From the NCBI GenBank assembly GCA_963832715.1, contig CAWHVB010000001.1, positions 62,001 to 126,000 of the forward strand: a stretch of 64,000 bases of DNA, in the 5' to 3' direction. The stretch is from DATFVA01 sp963832715 (lineage in GTDB: Bacteria; Bacteroidota; Ignavibacteria; Ignavibacteriales; Ignavibacteriaceae). The notes under the pieces were generated by a model. The model was not told the DNA's origin. It did not search any database and was given only the letters and a program-made list of their open reading frames with translations. Shown one piece after another: positions 43,136 through 52,810 of this stretch. Within the stretch, counting starts at the first letter, position 1; each line of letters begins with the position of its first letter. A program made the translations under genes and the position numbers.

Positions 43136-43153
43136 CTGCCTGACGGCAGGCAG
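43136..43153. repeat. CTGCCTG-ACGG-CAGGCAG palindrome
   Basis: Perfect 7-bp arms around a 4-nt loop, 18 bp before the tolC-like stop codon. CTGCCTG/CAGGCAG palindromes are widespread intergenic repeats in FCB genomes. A half copy (CTGCCTGCCTG) ends the repeat region at 41283. Confidence 0.7.
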
Positions 43154-43170
43154 TTCCGTTCTCATAAGTG

Positions 43171-44496
43171 TTAGTATTTTCCTATTGCATTCCGCAGAGT
43201 ATATTGGGCAATCAGGTATTTGTACTCGTTATTAATCTTATTGTATTCTGCCTGCAGATAATTGTTATAAGCCTGCTGAAGGTCCAGATAAGTAGCTGAA
43301 CCGAGACTGTAAGTTTCTTTTTTTATCTTCCAGCTTTCTCTCGAAGCTGTTAAGGCTGCATCCGATGCTTCCAGCTGCTGTTTAGCTGTCTGAAGATCAA
43401 GGTTTGCGGAGGCTACCTGGCTTTTTATAGTCAGCTCAAGATTTTTCAAATCTTCATTTGTATTCTCAAGCTGAACCTCTGCAAGCTGTACAGAGTTTTC
43501 AGTGTTGAAGTTTGAAAATACCGGGAGGTTTAGTGACAATCCCAGGCTATACACTTTCCTGTTGAACAGGTCGGAAGGCTGCACTGCACTTGAAGAAAAA
43601 CCATAATTCGCAGATAACCTGGGGAAATAGCCGCTTCGTGCTATGGTCATTTGGTTCTCAGCACTTTGCTCTTCATATTTCATACTCTGATAGTCCTGCC
43701 TGTTATTAAAAGCATACTCATAAAGACTTTCGGGCTGGCTATTGATCAGGGTGCTGTCATCTATTCCTGCTGCAGTTGTATCAAATATAAATGGTTTGGA
43801 AGCATCAAGAGAAAGGTATGTGAGAAGATTGATCCTGGATTTCTCAAGATTATTCTTTGCCTGCAGGTAAGCGACCCGGGAGTTTGCAGTTTGAGCTTCC
43901 TGAGAATAAACATCACTAACAGACACCATTTTAAGGTTAAACATCTGCCTGACACGTTCAAGGAGTCCCTTATTGTAATTCAGGTCTTCGTCCTGGAAAT
44001 CCATAAGCTTTGTATTGCTTATAATCTGGGTGTAGAGATTTACAGTCTGAAGTATCACATCCTGTTTGAGTTTCTCAAGAGAGAATTTAGCTGCTTCAAG
44101 ATTGTTTTTACTCTGACTTATACCCGCATAATTTGATAATCCGTCAAACAGAGTTACACTTCCTCCTGCCGAAACCGACCAATTCCTTGAATCGGTCTGA
44201 GAAGGTCCGATTGTCTGCAGGTTTCCAAAGTAATCTATTTGTTTTGCACCGCCGTTATCAGTAACGCGCTGCCATCCGAATCCGCCGCTGACACTGAGGT
44301 TCGGAAGAAGATTACCGTAAGCGCTTTTCACATTCGACTCATAACCGGCAATAGATCCGGACGATTTAACCACTGCGGTATTATGGTTGAGTGCAATAGT
44401 AACGGCATCCCGGAGGGAAAGTTTCTGCTGGGCACAGGTAATACCGGCAGCATAAAACAATGTAAGAGCGATAATAAGATTTAATGTTTTTTTCAT
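43171..44496 (-). CDS. TolC family outer-membrane efflux protein
   Basis: A 441-aa outer-membrane channel. Signal peptide to about residue 22, then two OEP repeats of long amphipathic helices: LSLRDAVTIALNHNTAVVKS at the start of the mature part, DVYSQEAQTANSRVAYLQAK, TKKETYSLG-like WKIKKETYSLGSATYLDLQQ and the end YLIAQYTLRNAIGKY. It is last in the operon Spy-like, MacA-like, MacB-like ATPase, MacB-like permease, TolC, and provides the exit duct. Confidence 0.94.
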   Translation of the reverse strand: MKKTLNLIIALTLFYAAGITCAQQKLSLRDAVTIALNHNTAVVKSSGSIAGYESNVKSAYGNLLPNLSVSGGFGWQRVTDNGGAKQIDYFGNLQTIGPSQTDSRNWSVSAGGSVTLFDGLSNYAGISQSKNNLEAAKFSLEKLKQDVILQTVNLYTQIISNTKLMDFQDEDLNYNKGLLERVRQMFNLKMVSVSDVYSQEAQTANSRVAYLQAKNNLEKSRINLLTYLSLDASKPFIFDTTAAGIDDSTLINSQPESLYEYAFNNRQDYQSMKYEEQSAENQMTIARSGYFPRLSANYGFSSSAVQPSDLFNRKVYSLGLSLNLPVFSNFNTENSVQLAEVQLENTNEDLKNLELTIKSQVASANLDLQTAKQQLEASDAALTASRESWKIKKETYSLGSATYLDLQQAYNNYLQAEYNKINNEYKYLIAQYTLRNAIGKY

Positions 44497-44520
44497 TTTC
44501 GATATCGTTGTATTTAATGT

Positions 44521-45738
44521 TTATTCGTACCTTAATGCATCTATGGGATTAAGGTTCGCCGCTTTCCTTGCAGGATAGAATCCGAAGAACACTCCTATTA
44601 CGGCAGAGAAACTGACAGCGATTGCAACAATCTCAGGATTGATAACAGCTATCATTCCTGTATAGGCATTCAATATGAAAACAACCCCGAACGAAAGAAG
44701 TACCCCGATTAATCCCCCGGCAAAACTTAATACTATAGCCTCGGTCAAAAACTGGATAAGCACATCTGAAGTACGGGCTCCGACAGAGAGCCTGATACCA
44801 ATCTCCCGTGTTCTTTCTGTAACTGAGACAAGCATAATATTCATTATACCGATGCCGCCGACAAGCAGAGATACTCCTGCAACTGAAGCTAGCAGAATTG
44901 TCAGTATTTTCGATGTCTCTGTTGCAGCCTCTGTTATCTCAGCCTGATTCCTGACTGTAAAATCATCATCCTCACCGGGATTGAGATGGTGTGCCTCACG
45001 CATAATAGTTGTAAGCTGCTGCTGTGCAGCATCTATCTGATCGGTGGAAACTGCACTTGCCTGGATGTAATTGATATAAATACCGCCGACGAGCCTGTCG
45101 AGGACAGTAGTTGCCGGAGCGAATATAATATCATCCTGGTCGGACCCCATTGCACTCTGACCCTTTGCGGTAAGAACACCGATAACCCTGAACGGCACAT
45201 TGCGGATCCTGATCTGCTGCCCGATAGGGTCTTCATCGGGAAATAATTGTTTGGCAACCGTCTGACCAAGAACAGCAACTTTGGCTCTTGAGATCATATC
45301 TTTATCTGTAAAGAATTCACCCGAAGCAAGGGACCAATCTCTAATCTCAAGGAAATTGACTGATACTCCCTGTATCTGAGTACTCCAGTTTCCCACACCG
45401 CCGATTACCTGACCTCCTGTCCTTACGATCGGGGTTACGGCTTTGATCAGAGTTGCTTCATCCTGAATCCTTTTTACGTCTTCCATTGTAAAGCGGTTGA
45501 TACTTCCAGCACCCATACGTATACCGCCTGAAGAGGCTGAGCCGGGAAAAATTATAATGAGGTTGGAGCCAAGTGACGATATCTGCTGTTCCACCTGTAT
45601 CTGCGCACCATCTCCTAAAGCAACCATCACAACAACAGCAGCAACACCGATTATTATTCCAAGTGCGGTCAGGAGACTACGCATTCTTGATTTCAGAATG
45701 CTCTTAATAGCGACCTTTAACAAATTCTTTATATGCAT
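44521..45738 (-). CDS. MacB-like ABC transporter permease
   Basis: A 405-aa FtsX/MacB permease with four membrane helices: one at about residues 20-42 (LLTALGIIIGVAAVVVMVAL) and three at the C-terminus, around a large periplasmic domain (MacB_PCD). The family ending ARKAANLNPIDALRYE is intact. The ATPase is a separate gene 12 bp upstream, as in most FCB MacB-type systems. It probably exports a peptide, lipid or macrolide-like compound by mechanotransmission. Confidence 0.94.
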   Translation of the reverse strand: MHIKNLLKVAIKSILKSRMRSLLTALGIIIGVAAVVVMVALGDGAQIQVEQQISSLGSNLIIIFPGSASSGGIRMGAGSINRFTMEDVKRIQDEATLIKAVTPIVRTGGQVIGGVGNWSTQIQGVSVNFLEIRDWSLASGEFFTDKDMISRAKVAVLGQTVAKQLFPDEDPIGQQIRIRNVPFRVIGVLTAKGQSAMGSDQDDIIFAPATTVLDRLVGGIYINYIQASAVSTDQIDAAQQQLTTIMREAHHLNPGEDDDFTVRNQAEITEAATETSKILTILLASVAGVSLLVGGIGIMNIMLVSVTERTREIGIRLSVGARTSDVLIQFLTEAIVLSFAGGLIGVLLSFGVVFILNAYTGMIAVINPEIVAIAVSFSAVIGVFFGFYPARKAANLNPIDALRYE

Positions 45739-45750
45739 TTTTATTAAACC

Positions 45751-46518
45751 TTAGTTTTCATCGAAGACTGTCTCTTCTATTTTTCTGAGCTCTTCTTCAC
45801 CGATCAGCCTGTCTTTAATGATAGAATCACGGATCACCCTGCCGTCTTTCAACTCAACTATTCTTTTAGCAAACTTTGCAAAATCCCTTTCATGGGTAAC
45901 AAGCACGATAGTGATGCCTTCATCGTTCAGTTTCTGAAACAGCGAAAAGACCTCTACCGACATCCGGCTGTCGAGATTTCCGGTAGGTTCATCTGCAAGT
46001 ATAAGTGATGGTTCATTAACCAGGGCCCGTGCTATGGCTACCCGCTGCTGCTGTCCCCCCGATAATTGGTTTGGCTCATGATCCAGCCTGTCTCCCAGGC
46101 CCACTCTCTCAAGCACTTCAATAGCTTTCTTAGCAGGGTCCTTTATACGCTCATACCTGTCGTACATCAAAGGGAGCTCCACATTTTCCAAAGCTGAGGT
46201 CCTTGAAAGAAGATTAAAACCCTGGAATACAAATCCGATTTTCTGGTTCCTGATCTTTGCATAATCATTTTTGGAGAGAGTCCCGGTATTTACGCCGTCG
46301 AGCAAATATTCTCCTGAAGTAGGGGTATCAAGACAGCCGATCATATTCATAAGAGTTGATTTTCCTGATCCGGAAGATCCCATAATAGCAACGAATTCAC
46401 CTTCATCAATTGTCAGATCGACAGATCTCAGTGCGTGAACTTCTACTTCACCTATCGTGTACGTTTTGGCAAGTGCGGTTATTTTTATAATATTTTTTTT
46501 CGCATCTGTCTGCATCAT
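45751..46518 (-). CDS. MacB-like ABC transporter ATP-binding protein
   Basis: A 255-aa ATPase of the LolD/MacB type: Walker A GSSGSGKST, Q-loop FVFQGFNLLSRTSALENV, signature LSGGQQQRVAIARAL, Walker B LILADEPTGNLD and VTHERDFAKFAKRIVEL. It overlaps the adaptor gene by 4 bp and precedes the permease by 12 bp. The C-terminal acidic tail is short. Confidence 0.96.
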   Translation of the reverse strand: MMQTDAKKNIIKITALAKTYTIGEVEVHALRSVDLTIDEGEFVAIMGSSGSGKSTLMNMIGCLDTPTSGEYLLDGVNTGTLSKNDYAKIRNQKIGFVFQGFNLLSRTSALENVELPLMYDRYERIKDPAKKAIEVLERVGLGDRLDHEPNQLSGGQQQRVAIARALVNEPSLILADEPTGNLDSRMSVEVFSLFQKLNDEGITIVLVTHERDFAKFAKRIVELKDGRVIRDSIIKDRLIGEEELRKIEETVFDEN

Positions 46519-47789
46519 AAACCTCTTCTGATTCCTCTCGACATACTTCTGTTCGGCGTCAGTATATTTGAATTTGTAGTCTGGGTTTCCCCGGCAGTTT
46601 CAAGTCCTGTAATAACCTGCATACCGTCCTCAGCATTCCTGCTCCTTACGACCTCTGTATTTTTCCCGTCGGTCAATCCAAGCACAGCAAATCCCATCTC
46701 GGGGCTGCCATTTGCATTGATAAACCAGAAAGAGCCTCTTGATTTACTTCCACGCCCCGGGCTTCCAGGCGTCTGCTCCCTGCCCCCTGCGCGTGATTGA
46801 AATTTTTGCTTAACGCTGTCCGGCAGATTTTCCTGCGACTTCTTCATCTGCGCGGTAAAATCAGATACCATTTTTTCTGTCGGCTGAAACCTTAGTGCAG
46901 CATTAGGGATCATCAGAACATTATTCCTCTGTTCAACATAAAAGTCTATGGTGGCGGTCATCCCGGGAAGAAGCTGACCGTCGTTGTTATCGGCATTTAC
47001 CACAACCACATAATTTACAACGTTTGAGACGACAGTAGAGCCCAGCCGGATCTGAACCACTTTTCCGGTAAATTCTTTTTCAGGATAGGCCTGAACATTA
47101 AATTTAGCATCCTGGCCTACCTTGATCTGCCCGATATCGCTCTCATCCACATCAGCAAGGATCTGCATTTTAGAAAGATCTTCTGCTATCGTGAAAAGCG
47201 TAGGTGCAGAAAGGCTTGCCGCAACAGTCTGTCCTTCTTCCACATTCCTGTTAATTATCTTTCCTTTAATAGGCGAATAAATAAATGCATATCCAAGATT
47301 TGTTTTTGCCTGTGCAAGAGATGTTTGTGCAGATGTGAGGGTTGCTTTTGCAGTAAGATAATTCGACTTTGATGTGACATAATCCAGCTGGGAGAGATAA
47401 CCCTTATCGAATAATGACTGATCCCTGTCGAACTGGGCTTTCGAGATGTCGTACTGTGCCTGCGCCTTCTCAAGTCCTGCCTCGGAATTTCTAACCTGCA
47501 GGGCAAGGTTTGTAGTATCCAGAATTGCCAGCAGCTGGCCTTTCTTTACATTAGCATTAAAATCGACGAGTATTCTGTCGATCTTTCCGGAAACCTGTGT
47601 ACCCACATCTACAGTCGTAACCGCCTGCAAGGTACCTGTACTCGTTATTGTGGTACTCAGATCACCTTTTGTGATCCTGCCGAATATAAATTTATTTGTA
47701 TTGGCACTGCTGCTGTTAAAAAAGACGAAATATATGATTATAACAACGACTGCCAATAATGAAACGGGTATTAAAACTTTCTTTTTCAT
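46515..47789 (-). CDS. MacA-like periplasmic adaptor (HlyD family)
   Basis: A 424-aa adaptor. One N-terminal membrane anchor (VLIPVSLLAVVVIIIYFVF), then barrel-sandwich VTTVDVGTQVSGKIDRILVD, a helical hairpin (KAQAQYDISKAQFDRDQSLF to SAQTSLAQAKTNLGYAFI), biotin-lipoyl half YSPIKGKIINRNVEEGQTVA and the membrane-proximal domain. A polar Arg/Gly/Ser-rich insertion around 335-355 separates the beta-barrel from the last domain. The operon position and matching ABC and TolC partners make it MacA. Confidence 0.94.
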   Translation of the reverse strand: MKKKVLIPVSLLAVVVIIIYFVFFNSSSANTNKFIFGRITKGDLSTTITSTGTLQAVTTVDVGTQVSGKIDRILVDFNANVKKGQLLAILDTTNLALQVRNSEAGLEKAQAQYDISKAQFDRDQSLFDKGYLSQLDYVTSKSNYLTAKATLTSAQTSLAQAKTNLGYAFIYSPIKGKIINRNVEEGQTVAASLSAPTLFTIAEDLSKMQILADVDESDIGQIKVGQDAKFNVQAYPEKEFTGKVVQIRLGSTVVSNVVNYVVVVNADNNDGQLLPGMTATIDFYVEQRNNVLMIPNAALRFQPTEKMVSDFTAQMKKSQENLPDSVKQKFQSRAGGREQTPGSPGRGSKSRGSFWFINANGSPEMGFAVLGLTDGKNTEVVRSRNAEDGMQVITGLETAGETQTTNSNILTPNRSMSRGIRRGL

Positions 47790-47827
47790 TTAGATTTCTC
47801 AAACGGAATTAATTATCACTGGTTAAA

Positions 47828-48178
47828 TTATTGTTGGTTTCTATTATTCGGTGCTGATCTTCGCATGGACCTTCTTTCTTCAAGCATTTTATTAAATTCA
47901 GTTTTCTGATTCTCAGTAAGTATATCAAGAATGGCTTTATTCGAATCATCCCTTATTTTTCTAAATTGTTCTCTGTCAGGATTATCACCTGCCCTAAGCT
48001 TCTGAATCTTATCACTGGAAGATGTAAGTATCTGCTCAACTTTGGCGGTTTGCTCATCGGTCAAACTGAGTCTTGCTTTTAAATTTTTAGCTCTTTCCCG
48101 GGGTGTCAGCCTTTGCTGAGCATTAACTGCCGCCGTCAGCAGCAGCAAGGCAGCTGCCAAAAAGATCATTTTTTTCAT
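47828..48178 (-). CDS. Spy/CpxP-like (LTxxQ) exported protein heading the efflux operon
   Basis: A 116-aa protein: signal peptide to about residue 21 (VNAQ), then basic helices with LTPRERAKNLKARLSLTDEQ and LTENQKTEFNKMLEERRSM. The LTxxQ motifs place it with Spy/CpxP chaperone-like proteins. It is the first gene of the macAB-tolC-like operon, 38 bp before the adaptor, so envelope stress and efflux are probably expressed together. Confidence 0.78.
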   Translation of the reverse strand: MKKMIFLAAALLLLTAAVNAQQRLTPRERAKNLKARLSLTDEQTAKVEQILTSSSDKIQKLRAGDNPDREQFRKIRDDSNKAILDILTENQKTEFNKMLEERRSMRRSAPNNRNQQ

Positions 48179-48320
48179 TTTTTATCCTTATTACTTAATT
48201 CATAACCAGAGTTAGACAATCCGGTTAATCTGTTGGTTTAATCTTCAACGTCAGGTCTTTTTAATGCCCTTTTTACTATTTTATCAGGAAAAGATTTCTT
48301 AAAGTTAAAACGCAATTAAA

Positions 48321-49307
48321 ATGGAAGAAATAAAATCCGCAGGTGAGATCAGGGATATTGCCAATTCATTCAGGGCAAGCCGCATCTTATTATCCGCATT
48401 TGAGCTGGGCATATTTACTATCCTCGATAAGCATCTGATGACAGCAGATGAGGTATCCGATAAAATTAATGCAGATCCGCGGGCAGCATCCAGACTAATG
48501 AATGCACTTTGTGCAATGGGTTTAATGAAAAAAGTCAAAGGAAAGTTCTACAATACAGACCTTGCCGCTAAATTCCTTGTAGAAGGAAAACCCGATTTTA
48601 TGGGTTCTTTATACCATACAAATCATCTCTGGGATACGTGGAGTTTTCTTACAGAGTCGGTAATAAAAGGCAGTTCTCATAAGGGGGATCAAAACAAAAC
48701 AGAAAAACCGGAATGGGTTGAGGCGTTTATTAGTGCAATGCATTATCGAGGAGTCAAACAGGCAAAGATCATCGGGATGATGATCGACCTCACCGGGGTC
48801 AAAAAGATTCTTGATGTAGGCGGGGGATCTGCTGCTTTTTCAATGGAATTGGTAAGAAAAAATCCTGGTTCAACAGCTGTGGTGCTGGATTTACCCCATG
48901 TCATTCCACTAACAAAGAGGTATGTTGAAGAAGCCGGACTAAAAGAGAAATTTAATTTCATCGGGGGAAATTATCTCGATAAAGATTTCGGAGAAGGATT
49001 TGATCTAATACTTTTGTCAGCTATTGTGCATATAAACAATTATGATCAGAATAAAATGCTGATTCAGAAATGTGCCGATGCCCTTAGTGATAAAGGAATG
49101 ATCATTATAAGTGATTTTATTATGAGTGAAGACAGAGTGCATCCGGAGTTCGGTGCGCTTTTCGCATTGAATATGCTCGTCGGCACAGAGAGCGGTGATA
49201 CATATACTGAAAAAGAGATGAGGGAATGGTATGAAGCAGCGGGTCTCTCAAATATTGAAAGAAAAAATACATCTTTCGGATCCGATCTTCTGATAGGAAA
49301 AAAATAG
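48321..49307 (+). CDS. SAM-dependent O-methyltransferase with dimerisation domain
   Basis: A 328-aa small-molecule methyltransferase. The N-terminal winged-helix dimerisation domain (ASRILLSAFELGIFTILDK, TADEVSDKINADPRAASRLM) is followed by the Rossmann core with SAM motif I KKILDVGGGSAAFSMEL, PGSTAVVLDLPHVIPL and FDLILLSAIVHINN; the latter histidine is near the usual catalytic base. It resembles hydroxyneurosporene/acetylserotonin-type methyltransferases. The substrate cannot be told, and there is no biosynthetic cluster around it. It is divergent from the efflux operon. Confidence 0.9.
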   Translation: MEEIKSAGEIRDIANSFRASRILLSAFELGIFTILDKHLMTADEVSDKINADPRAASRLMNALCAMGLMKKVKGKFYNTDLAAKFLVEGKPDFMGSLYHTNHLWDTWSFLTESVIKGSSHKGDQNKTEKPEWVEAFISAMHYRGVKQAKIIGMMIDLTGVKKILDVGGGSAAFSMELVRKNPGSTAVVLDLPHVIPLTKRYVEEAGLKEKFNFIGGNYLDKDFGEGFDLILLSAIVHINNYDQNKMLIQKCADALSDKGMIIISDFIMSEDRVHPEFGALFALNMLVGTESGDTYTEKEMREWYEAAGLSNIERKNTSFGSDLLIGKK

Positions 49308-49557
49308 GAACATATAAAATCTGATTTTCCAGGGGAAATAATTCATAAAAAAAGCCGCTTTCTTTCCGGTGTAAACTTCCTGCAGCAGACTTTATGACTT
49401 CAAGCAGCCGCGAAAGCTTTGTCAGGATGCTTAGCATGGTCCCTCCTAAATTCTATGAACGGACAGAATAAATGATGATAGTCTTTGCTTCCGGGGATTT
49501 ATTAAATATCTTAATTCTCATTTAACACTCCCAATTACGAATGAAAGGTTAACTTCT

Positions 49558-51393
49558 ATGAAAGGATTTTTTATAGCAGCGGTAATGCTGATATCAGTGT
49601 ACCCTCTTGCTGCACAGGAGGGAAAAGCCGCAATGTTCAGGGGTAATGAAGCTCATACAGGAGTATATGAATCAGGTTATACAGGCAGTCCTAAAGAATT
49701 TGCGTGGATATTCTCTACCGGGGGTGCTGTCCGATCTACACCACTCTATTATGATGGAAAGATTTTTGCAGGGAGCGCCGATCATAATCTATATGCCGTA
49801 AATTCATCCACAGGAGAACTTGTATGGAGTTACCCGACTAACGGTCCCGTCAATTCTTCTCCCGCTGCAGATCAGGAAGGAAATATTTATTTTCTGAGCG
49901 GTGATAATAACCTATACTGCGTCAATTCTTTACGGGGTGAACTTAAATGGAAATTTACGACCGGTAAAGATCTCCCGTACAGATGGGGTTTTGATTATTT
50001 GTTGTCTTCTGCAGTGATTCATGGCAATAAACTTTATTTCGGAAGCGGGGACGGCAATCTGTATGCATTAAGTAAAACCGATGGAACCCTGATTTGGAAA
50101 TACTATACCGGCAGCAGGATCAGGACATCACCTGCAATTTACGGCAAATTGCTTCTTTTCGGAGATATGGGAGGAAGTTTTTATGCCCTGAATATATCAG
50201 ATGGAAGTCTTTCCTGGAAGTTTAGCACCGATGGAGGTTCAACAGGTAATAATATGGGCGAAGAAGGATTTGACCGTACGGCAATAATTTCATCTCCCGC
50301 GGCGGATGACAGTATTGTATGTTTCGGAGCCCGCGATGGTTTCCTGTATGCACTTAATGTTTTTACGGGTAGACAAATATGGAAATTCGATCACCAGGTT
50401 TCGTGGGTAATATCTACTCCGGCGATATATAACAAGACCGTCTTCACCGGTTCGTCAGACGGACATTTTGTTCAGGCGGTCGATCTCCTGACCGGCAAAG
50501 AAAAATGGAGGTTCAATACTCCGGGACTGGTGTGGAGTTCCCCGACCATTTCAGGAGATTATCTCTATTTCGGCGATGGTAAGGGAAACCTGTTCCAGAT
50601 CGAATCAGGTTCAGGTAAAGTATCGTGGAAATTCAAATTCTCTAAGTGGCTGCTTTCTTCGGTCATAGTATATGACGATTTGCTCTGCTTCGGATGCGAC
50701 GATGGCAATGTTTATAGCCTAAGGGGGAACAAGAAACCCGCTAACGAATTAATAAAGGCTGTATACTGGGAAGATACCGGCGGATATAAATGGTTTAAGA
50801 ACAGAATTGATGAGTCTGTCAAAGATTATTTCATGGCAGAGAATTATGAATTGTTAAATGCAGTCCAGCTAAAAGATTTTATGGAGAAAAGAGCGGATGA
50901 CAAAAAACCCTCAGTCATCATATTTGCGAGCAATAAAGTACCTTATTCCATTGTGCCGGATACTTCAGATCAGAATCTTTTTCTCACTTATTTAAAATCC
51001 GGAGGAAAATCAATTTTCATTGGCAACAACCCCCTCGGATATATACGGGATGCTTCAACTGATAAATTAGTTTCGGTTGATTACACTGTAGCATCTAAAA
51101 TCCTCGATATTAAATTTAAGGGAGTAGTCACAGATGCACTGCGCGGGGTTTATACCAGTATTCCGACAAACAAAGGCAGAAAACTTGGAATAACCAAATG
51201 GTGGACCGGCTTCGGAGGTGTCGAGCGGGATGAAGTTACAACCGTGCTGGCTACAAATGAAGCAGGCGAAGCATCTGCCTGGCTAAAGAATTATGGAGGA
51301 CCCGAGGGTACAGGACTTATCCAGTTATGGATAGATAACTCCATTCCGGAGGATATTACTTTCATTCAGCAGGCTGCCGAATTTACCAACTGA
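49558..51393 (+). CDS. Exported PQQ-type beta-propeller protein with C-terminal alpha/beta domain
   Basis: A 611-aa protein. Signal peptide to about residue 19 (PLAAQ). Residues about 35-390 contain eight or so PQQ/pyrrolo-quinoline-type blades (for example LYAVNSSTGELVWSYPT, LYCVNSLRGELKWKFTTG, LYALSKTDGTLIWKYYTG), as in BamB and quinoproteins. No dehydrogenase active-site signature is apparent, so it is a propeller scaffold. The last ~200 residues form a separate domain with PSVIIFASNKVPYSIVPD and YLKSGGKSIFIGNNPLGY, reminiscent of ThuA/glutaminase-like folds. Function unknown. Confidence 0.82.
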   Translation: MKGFFIAAVMLISVYPLAAQEGKAAMFRGNEAHTGVYESGYTGSPKEFAWIFSTGGAVRSTPLYYDGKIFAGSADHNLYAVNSSTGELVWSYPTNGPVNSSPAADQEGNIYFLSGDNNLYCVNSLRGELKWKFTTGKDLPYRWGFDYLLSSAVIHGNKLYFGSGDGNLYALSKTDGTLIWKYYTGSRIRTSPAIYGKLLLFGDMGGSFYALNISDGSLSWKFSTDGGSTGNNMGEEGFDRTAIISSPAADDSIVCFGARDGFLYALNVFTGRQIWKFDHQVSWVISTPAIYNKTVFTGSSDGHFVQAVDLLTGKEKWRFNTPGLVWSSPTISGDYLYFGDGKGNLFQIESGSGKVSWKFKFSKWLLSSVIVYDDLLCFGCDDGNVYSLRGNKKPANELIKAVYWEDTGGYKWFKNRIDESVKDYFMAENYELLNAVQLKDFMEKRADDKKPSVIIFASNKVPYSIVPDTSDQNLFLTYLKSGGKSIFIGNNPLGYIRDASTDKLVSVDYTVASKILDIKFKGVVTDALRGVYTSIPTNKGRKLGITKWWTGFGGVERDEVTTVLATNEAGEASAWLKNYGGPEGTGLIQLWIDNSIPEDITFIQQAAEFTN

Positions 51394-51694
51394 ATTTGAG
51401 GTGGATGATAAAAAAAGATTGGATAGCGTTTCTACAGATGTTGCTCTGTGTACTTACTATCCAATCAAATTCTAATACTTAACCTAATAAGTATTAAAAT
51501 CAAAGCTGATAAAATTAATTATCAACTTCTGAGATTCAAGATAATCTTATTCATTTAAGAGTCAATGTTCAAAGTCTTCCAATTTTCTTCGGACAGAAAT
51601 GAGAGTGTTTTTAATCACGTTTTTCAAACTGTAACTAAAGTTTTTATTAATTAAATTTCGCCTGAATTTCAGATGAGGGAAGATATCTTAACTA
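51394..51694. other. Intergenic region with a nested hairpin
   Basis: 301 bp, AT-rich. It contains a perfect 10-bp inverted repeat at 51417-51466 with an inner hairpin and otherwise nothing recognisable; the promoter of the following kinase operon must lie here. Confidence 0.6.
51417..51466. other. Nested inverted repeat
   Basis: GATTGGATAG (51417-51426) and CTATCCAATC (51457-51466) pair perfectly. Inside, ACAGA and TCTGT form a second 5-bp stem. An A-run precedes it and would be a T-run on the - strand, but no - strand gene ends here. It may end the PQQ-protein transcript or be a protein site. Confidence 0.55.
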
Positions 51695-52807
51695 ATGAAT
51701 ACTTCAGGTACAAGGGTTACAGACGCAGCAGCGGAAAAAAGTTTATTTTCACTGCTCGGGTCATTACAGATGCCCCTTGCTGTACTGTGCCCTGAATCAG
51801 AGGGTGAAAGCAGCATTACAGACTTCACTTTTCTGCTGGTCACTGATTCTGCTGCCTCATCTTTAGGTTTAAGCCGGGAGACAATCGAAGGAGGAAAATT
51901 CAAATCTCTTTTTCCCTTAAGAAAGGATGATAAATTTCCACAGGCACTGCAATCAGCGTACGAAACAGGAAAACCCATAAAATTGTTATATCAGAATTTT
52001 CGTGATAGTGCCGGCAAATCTTCTACGGGGAATTATAACTTTCAGATAGTAAAATACGGAGCCTACGTCATAATTAACTGGATGCCGGGAGATTCTGCGC
52101 GGGAAGAAGAAAACACAATCAGATCTCTCAAAGAATCAAATGAGGAATTGGAACAGTTTGCATATATAGCCTCTCACGATCTCCAGGAACCCATAAGGAT
52201 GGTAATAAGCTTTACGCAGCTGCTTGAAAAAAGATACGCTGACAAACTTGATAAGGATGCCAAAGAGTTCATTCATTTTGCTGTAGATGGTGCACAGAGA
52301 ATGAAAGTGCTCATTGATAATCTTCTTGATTATTCCAGGCTTAACACCAGCCGGAAAGTATTTAAAAACGTCTCAACCAAAACTATAGTTGATAAAATAA
52401 TTGAAGATTTTGCAGCTTTGATTGAAGAAAAAAACGCTTTAATCAAATACGGTGAACTCCCTGTTGTTTTTTCGGATGAGTCATTGCTCTCACGGCTTTT
52501 CACAAATTTATTCTCAAATGCGATTAAGTACAATGTGAACAAAACCGAGATTGAAATATCTGCTGTTCAAAACGATTCAGAATGGGTATTTTCTGTTAAG
52601 GATAATGGTATCGGAATAGAAGAGAAATATTTTGAGAAAATATTTAAGATATTCCAGAGGCTTCATGGAAAGACTGAATATCCGGGGACAGGAATGGGAC
52701 TGGCTATATGCAAAAGAATAGTAGAGAAGCTCGGCGGAAGGATCTGGCTGGACTCTCAGCCCGGTTCGGGCACTACATTTTTTTTCACAATCCCTGTAAA
52801 GGAGTGA
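51695..52807 (+). CDS. Phytochrome-type sensor histidine kinase
   Basis: A 370-aa cytosolic kinase. Residues 1-130 form a PAS-like sensor of unknown ligand, followed by a HisKA helix with phosphoacceptor H161 (FAYIASHDLQEPIRMV) and a HATPase with LFSNAIKYN, VKDNGIGIE and GTGMGLAICK. The ASHDLQEP motif is typical of cyanophytochrome-like kinases that signal to single-domain Rcp1 regulators, exactly what follows 3 bp downstream. It has no membrane segment. Confidence 0.92.
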   Translation: MNTSGTRVTDAAAEKSLFSLLGSLQMPLAVLCPESEGESSITDFTFLLVTDSAASSLGLSRETIEGGKFKSLFPLRKDDKFPQALQSAYETGKPIKLLYQNFRDSAGKSSTGNYNFQIVKYGAYVIINWMPGDSAREEENTIRSLKESNEELEQFAYIASHDLQEPIRMVISFTQLLEKRYADKLDKDAKEFIHFAVDGAQRMKVLIDNLLDYSRLNTSRKVFKNVSTKTIVDKIIEDFAALIEEKNALIKYGELPVVFSDESLLSRLFTNLFSNAIKYNVNKTEIEISAVQNDSEWVFSVKDNGIGIEEKYFEKIFKIFQRLHGKTEYPGTGMGLAICKRIVEKLGGRIWLDSQPGSGTTFFFTIPVKE

Positions 52808-52810
52808 ATA

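Noticed and set aside
49120..49437. 105-codon - strand frame with a good AGGAGG before its ATG
   Set aside because: Two thirds run antisense through the O-methyltransferase gene; no domain is visible. Only the first ~45 codons lie in free sequence.
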